Assembly (NCBI GenBank): GCA_934462775.1
Contig: CAKSIR010000107.1
Location: 1 to 8,053, forward strand
Source: an uncultured Ruminiclostridium sp.
GTDB taxonomy: Bacteria; Bacillota; Clostridia; Oscillospirales; Ruminococcaceae
Reading direction: 5' to 3'
DNA: 8,053 bases
The translations under genes were made by a program, and so were the position numbers. The first letter of the stretch is position 1. Every line of letters starts with the position of its first letter. The notes under the pieces are model-generated. The model was not told the DNA's origin. It made no database searches and saw only the letters and a program-made list of their open reading frames with translations. Below, in pieces: positions 4,990-8,053 of this stretch.

Positions 4990-7953
4990 ATGAATTTTTC
5001 AGAATGCTTTGCAAGCGCAAAAAACGGCAATAAAAACAGTTTTGCAGAGCTATACTCATTTATATACAAGGAAATTTTCTTCACTGCATATTTCAGCATA
5101 AAGCCCGCCGATGTGGAAACGGCGGTGAAGTCGGCTGCTGCCGAGCTTATGTCAAGCCTTGAAAAATGCGATGAGCAGACCTTTTTATCAAGGGCTGCCA
5201 AGCTGCTTTGCATGAGGATAATACCGCTTTTCAAGCATTATCGCGAGGCGGGTGAAAAAATAACCTACGACGTTACCGAAGCGGCTCCCGACGAGAATGG
5301 AATCGACCTCAAGCAGGAAATGAACAAGCTTACGGACCTTGAGCGGCTTGCGCTGATTTTGTGGACGGAATTTTGCTTCCCTCCTGATGTTCTCAGCGTT
5401 GTCAGCGGACAAAAGGAAAATATAATCACCGCCAAGCTTGCCTCCGCTCAGGAGAAAATTATTGCGGTAATTCCGCGCCTTGCGGACAACCGACCAAAGC
5501 TGCGCGACAATCTGAAGCTCTGCCTTACGGCGGAAATTCCTGATTACGCAAGGCCTGAAAGCCTTTTTCCTGCCGAAAAAGAGGAGCATATCTCCCTTGA
5601 CGCAAAAATGTTCATTAAGGTAATCAAGGCTGAAAAAATATCCGGCAAGGAGTTTTTAGAGCTTATCGGCAACTCCCGAATCAGCAATGAAGCCTATGCC
5701 GAAATTGAGCAGAATCCGCAGCTTACTTTCAACCGTCTGGTTGAAATACTGGAGCAGTCGCCCCTTGACGAAACGGATTATGAAAAGCTGCTGCTTGCGG
5801 TAAAAAAGCGGGCTGACGCGAAAAAGGCTGCGTTTAAGCAGCTTGAAGAGGCTGAAAGAAAAACCGCCGAGGACGCTGAAAAAACGCGGCTTGAAAAGGA
5901 AAAAGCCCTTGCTGCCGCTCTTGCTGAAAGAGAAAAGCAGCAGGCCGCCGAATCCGAAACGACCGACGACGGTTTTGTTATGGATAAGACAATTCACGTC
6001 AACATAACCGACGAGGACAAGCAGGAATTCAGCCTGACGCAGGCGCTGAAAGAACAGAGTACCGAGCCTGAAAACGAGCGGGAAAAGCTTGAGTACGAAA
6101 CCGACGACGGCACCGATGACGATGATGAAGATGATGAATACGATGAAGACGAGCATTATAAGCGCGGCGATGAATTTGACGACGATGACGTTTATTATGA
6201 GGGCAAAAACCGTCCGCAGATTATCGTGTGCTTTGTGCTGGCGGCAATTCTTGCCGCGCTGAGCTTCGGGCTTAGGTATTACTACACCGGTTCGTTCCTG
6301 CTGACCGACAGGGAAGCGGCTGACGTTCCTGAAGAAATTACAGATGAAAGCGGCGTTTACAATGTGCTGTCAGCCCTTGCCGAGCAGCCGTACATTGCCG
6401 AAAAAAACGATGAAAATTACTACATAGGCTTTAAGGCGGAAAGCAGCTCCGTTCTTGCGGACACAGCCCGTCTGAACGGCTATGTGTACCTCACTTGGAA
6501 CGATCAGCTCTACATGGTGAAAACCATTTCCGGAAAGATTAACTATGAGCGAACCGCTCCCTTGCCCGACGGATTTATCGGAATGTTCACAATAGGCGAG
6601 AAGGTCGCCGTAATTTCGGCGGAGGAAAATGTAACCGAGGCTGTGGAATACTGGACCGAGGTAACAGATGAAGCAGGAAACGTCAGCTCAAAATCCAATA
6701 CCGCCGAAATAACCCGCAGCAGAACAACAATCGATTTCTACAACGGAAAAACGCTGAAAAAGGACTGCTCATATTCCCAGGACGGCGAATTATGCAGCGT
6801 TTTTGCCGATGAGAACGGAATTAAGATTATAACCTCCTACTCCCTTGGAGATGTAATCAGGGAGGCTGCCGAAACCTTTATGCCTGTTTACTATGTAAAC
6901 GGCGAAAAGCAGAATATATCAGCCGCCGATATTGTAGTTCCCGCTGCTCCGCAGTACAAGGCGTACGCGCTTATGGGTGAAATTGACGCGGAGCTTAACG
7001 CAGACTGCACCGCCGTTCTCGGCGGAAGCGATATTACCGCCGATCGGACGGGCAGCGAAACGTATCTGCTGCTGAGCGGCGATAAGACGAATATCCTCCG
7101 CTTTACAGAGGAAAACGGAAAAAACGTGCTGAACGCTCAGGCGGCGGTTGACGGCAGGATTACCGCGAGCAATCCTCTTGACAGCCGAAACGGCATTATC
7201 CGCATTGTTACCTCAGCCGAAAGCGGCGCCGAAATAAACCTGCTTAATCAGGAAATGGAGGCTGTTTCGTGCATAAAGGAAATCGCGGCGGGCAAAACCT
7301 GCAAAGGCGCTGCGTTTGACGACCGAACGGTGTACGTTATCGCGGGGGACGAAAACGGCGAGCAGATTTACGGCTTTGATACGGGCAGCATGGACAGTCC
7401 CTCTCCGCTGGAAACAATCACTGCACCGATTTATTCCGAAAAGCTTGCAGCCTTTGGCAGCGACGCAGTTTCGGTTGCGGCTGTTCCTGATGAAAGCGGC
7501 AGCAGAACAGGCTTGAAGCTGACAATGTACAGCACTGACGGCAGCCTTGCCGAAAAGTACAGCACGGTTATTTCAGTAGGCGAATGGAGCAAATACCTGT
7601 CCTCCGACGCGGAAACAGATCTGTCTTGCCTTGTCACCGATTACGACAGCAGAAGGATTATACTCCCGATAAGATATTTTGACGGAATATCCGAAATTGA
7701 GAAGTTCCTTATATATAACTGCTCCGACGCGGACGGATTTACAAATACGGGCGAGGTTGTGCTGTATGACGTAAACAGTGCGCGTCATGACGCGGTCATA
7801 ATTGACGGCGTTCTTTACACAATATGGAGCGACCGCATAATTTCCACCTCTCTTGACAGTTACACGCTGATAGAAAGCTTTATGCTTGACAGAACGCTTA
7901 ATGTAACTCCTGCGCAGACAGAGGAAACGGAAGAAACAGCGGCAATTGAATAA
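4990..7953 (+). CDS. Sigma-factor-like N-terminus, membrane helix and extracytoplasmic beta-propeller protein
   Basis: 987 residues, single-pass membrane protein of unknown function. (a) Residues 8-85 resemble sigma-70 region 2: FAELYSFIYKEIFFTAYFS, then DVETAVKSAAAELM where ECF factors have D-x-x-D-L-V-Q-E-x-F. (b) Residues 112-158 resemble region 4 (LTDLERLALILW, then an HTH-like stretch), but the recognition helix has lost most basic residues. (c) 204-263: unassigned, helical. (d) 264-323: Lys/Glu/Ala-rich coiled coil. (e) 364-404: extremely acidic linker. (f) 411-428: hydrophobic helix preceded by K-N-R-P, implying N-in, C-out. (g) About 475-965: matches the pattern of the secreted beta-propeller family (Beta_propel). 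Examples are NGYVYLTWNDQLYMV (496-510), a DIVVPAAP block and ITASNPLDSRNGIIRIVTS, plus repeated LYTIW-type strands. (h) Thr/Glu-rich tail. The start at 4990 is favoured over 4942, which overlaps the -10 box; its ribosome binding site is weak. It is monocistronic. A tethered sensor is an inference. Confidence 0.75.
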   Translation: MNFSECFASAKNGNKNSFAELYSFIYKEIFFTAYFSIKPADVETAVKSAAAELMSSLEKCDEQTFLSRAAKLLCMRIIPLFKHYREAGEKITYDVTEAAPDENGIDLKQEMNKLTDLERLALILWTEFCFPPDVLSVVSGQKENIITAKLASAQEKIIAVIPRLADNRPKLRDNLKLCLTAEIPDYARPESLFPAEKEEHISLDAKMFIKVIKAEKISGKEFLELIGNSRISNEAYAEIEQNPQLTFNRLVEILEQSPLDETDYEKLLLAVKKRADAKKAAFKQLEEAERKTAEDAEKTRLEKEKALAAALAEREKQQAAESETTDDGFVMDKTIHVNITDEDKQEFSLTQALKEQSTEPENEREKLEYETDDGTDDDDEDDEYDEDEHYKRGDEFDDDDVYYEGKNRPQIIVCFVLAAILAALSFGLRYYYTGSFLLTDREAADVPEEITDESGVYNVLSALAEQPYIAEKNDENYYIGFKAESSSVLADTARLNGYVYLTWNDQLYMVKTISGKINYERTAPLPDGFIGMFTIGEKVAVISAEENVTEAVEYWTEVTDEAGNVSSKSNTAEITRSRTTIDFYNGKTLKKDCSYSQDGELCSVFADENGIKIITSYSLGDVIREAAETFMPVYYVNGEKQNISAADIVVPAAPQYKAYALMGEIDAELNADCTAVLGGSDITADRTGSETYLLLSGDKTNILRFTEENGKNVLNAQAAVDGRITASNPLDSRNGIIRIVTSAESGAEINLLNQEMEAVSCIKEIAAGKTCKGAAFDDRTVYVIAGDENGEQIYGFDTGSMDSPSPLETITAPIYSEKLAAFGSDAVSVAAVPDESGSRTGLKLTMYSTDGSLAEKYSTVISVGEWSKYLSSDAETDLSCLVTDYDSRRIILPIRYFDGISEIEKFLIYNCSDADGFTNTGEVVLYDVNSARHDAVIIDGVLYTIWSDRIISTSLDSYTLIESFMLDRTLNVTPAQTEETEETAAIE
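6097..6201 (+). repeat. Low-complexity GAN-repeat tract encoding the acidic linker
   Basis: A purine-rich run of GAC/GAT/GAA/GAG codons encodes about 35 residues (370-404), dominated by Asp and Glu with a few Tyr. It sits between the coiled-coil region and the membrane helix. Such tracts can vary in length between strains by slippage. Confidence 0.75.
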
Positions 7954-7959
7954 GCAGGC

Positions 7960-7979
7960 GGCAGTCCTTCGGGGCTGCT
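7960..7979 (+). other. Hairpin with a UUCG tetraloop after the propeller gene
   Basis: GCAGTCC (7961-7967) and GGGCTGC (7972-7978) pair over 7 bp with one wobble, closing the extra-stable C(TTCG)G tetraloop. It lies 6 bases after the stop codon. No T-run follows, so it is not a standard intrinsic terminator. It may protect the mRNA 3' end or belong to a repeat element. Confidence 0.65.
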
Positions 7980-8053
7980 CAGACTGTCGAAAAAGTCAAA
8001 TTTAAAGTTTAGGTCAAGCCTTTTCAAAGGCTTGCAGGTTCTTAGGGCAGCGC
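7980..8053. repeat. Possible dispersed intergenic repeat, cut by the window edge
   Basis: The stretch contains AGACTGTCGAAAAAGTC (7981-7997), a perfect hairpin CAAGCCTT-TTCA-AAGGCTTG (8015-8034), and CTTAGGGCAGCGC at the very end, which would make another hairpin if it continued with CCTAAG. No coding potential is seen. The sequence resembles non-coding repeats I recall from related Clostridia, but only one copy is visible here, so repeat status is inferred. Confidence 0.4.

Noticed and set aside
7960..7979. UUCG hairpin as an intrinsic terminator of the propeller gene.
   Set aside because: The stem is followed by CTCAGACTGTCG and not by a T-run.
1..8053. Defence island, prophage, integrated element next to the tRNA, or CRISPR.
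   Set aside because: No integrase, transposase, phage, toxin-antitoxin or repeat-spacer signature is present. No second copy of the tRNA 3' end (att site) is visible in the window.

Overview
The window reads as ordinary chromosome of a Gram-positive anaerobe, most likely a gut Clostridia of the Ruminococcaceae/Oscillospiraceae type. The grounds are the darA-holB-ricT block typical of Bacillota, a clostridial 2[4Fe-4S] ferredoxin, strong AGGAGG-type ribosome binding sites, SigA-like promoters and moderate GC. The genus is a guess from gene content and style.

Layout. (1) Bases 1-75 are a tRNA-Asn(GTT) missing only its first base, followed by its own terminator. (2) A minus-strand gene (164-874) encodes a protein of the coenzyme F420-0:glutamate ligase (CofE-like) superfamily. 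It ends in a hairpin terminator convergent with the tRNA and starts from a near-consensus promoter. (3) Back to back with that promoter is a second one driving a PLP-dependent Orn/Lys/Arg-decarboxylase-family protein (1003-2280, YaaO-like). (4) A new promoter begins the compact operon darA (c-di-AMP PII-like receptor), holB (DNA polymerase III delta') and ricT (PSP1 protein with the six-Cys Fe-S signature). The order matches the B. subtilis yaaO-tmk-yaaQ-yaaR-holB-yaaT region, but tmk and yaaR are absent. (5) A 55-codon ferredoxin gene (4675-4842) has its own strong promoter, perfect ribosome binding site, terminator and strongly biased codons. (6) The last gene (4990-7953) encodes 987 residues. 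It has a degenerate sigma-factor-like cytoplasmic N-terminus, helical and charged coiled-coil segments, a very acidic linker, one membrane helix and a large extracytoplasmic domain resembling the secreted beta-propeller family (Beta_propel). (7) The last 100 bases hold two hairpins and look like the start of a dispersed intergenic repeat.

Together: the middle block is housekeeping (replication clamp loading, c-di-AMP signalling, RNA processing/phosphorelay control through RicT). The sigma-like/membrane/propeller protein is the most unusual item and looks like a membrane-tethered signalling or sensing protein of unknown role. No phage, insertion sequence, CRISPR or defence system was found. 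No gene-free stretch exceeds 130 bases.
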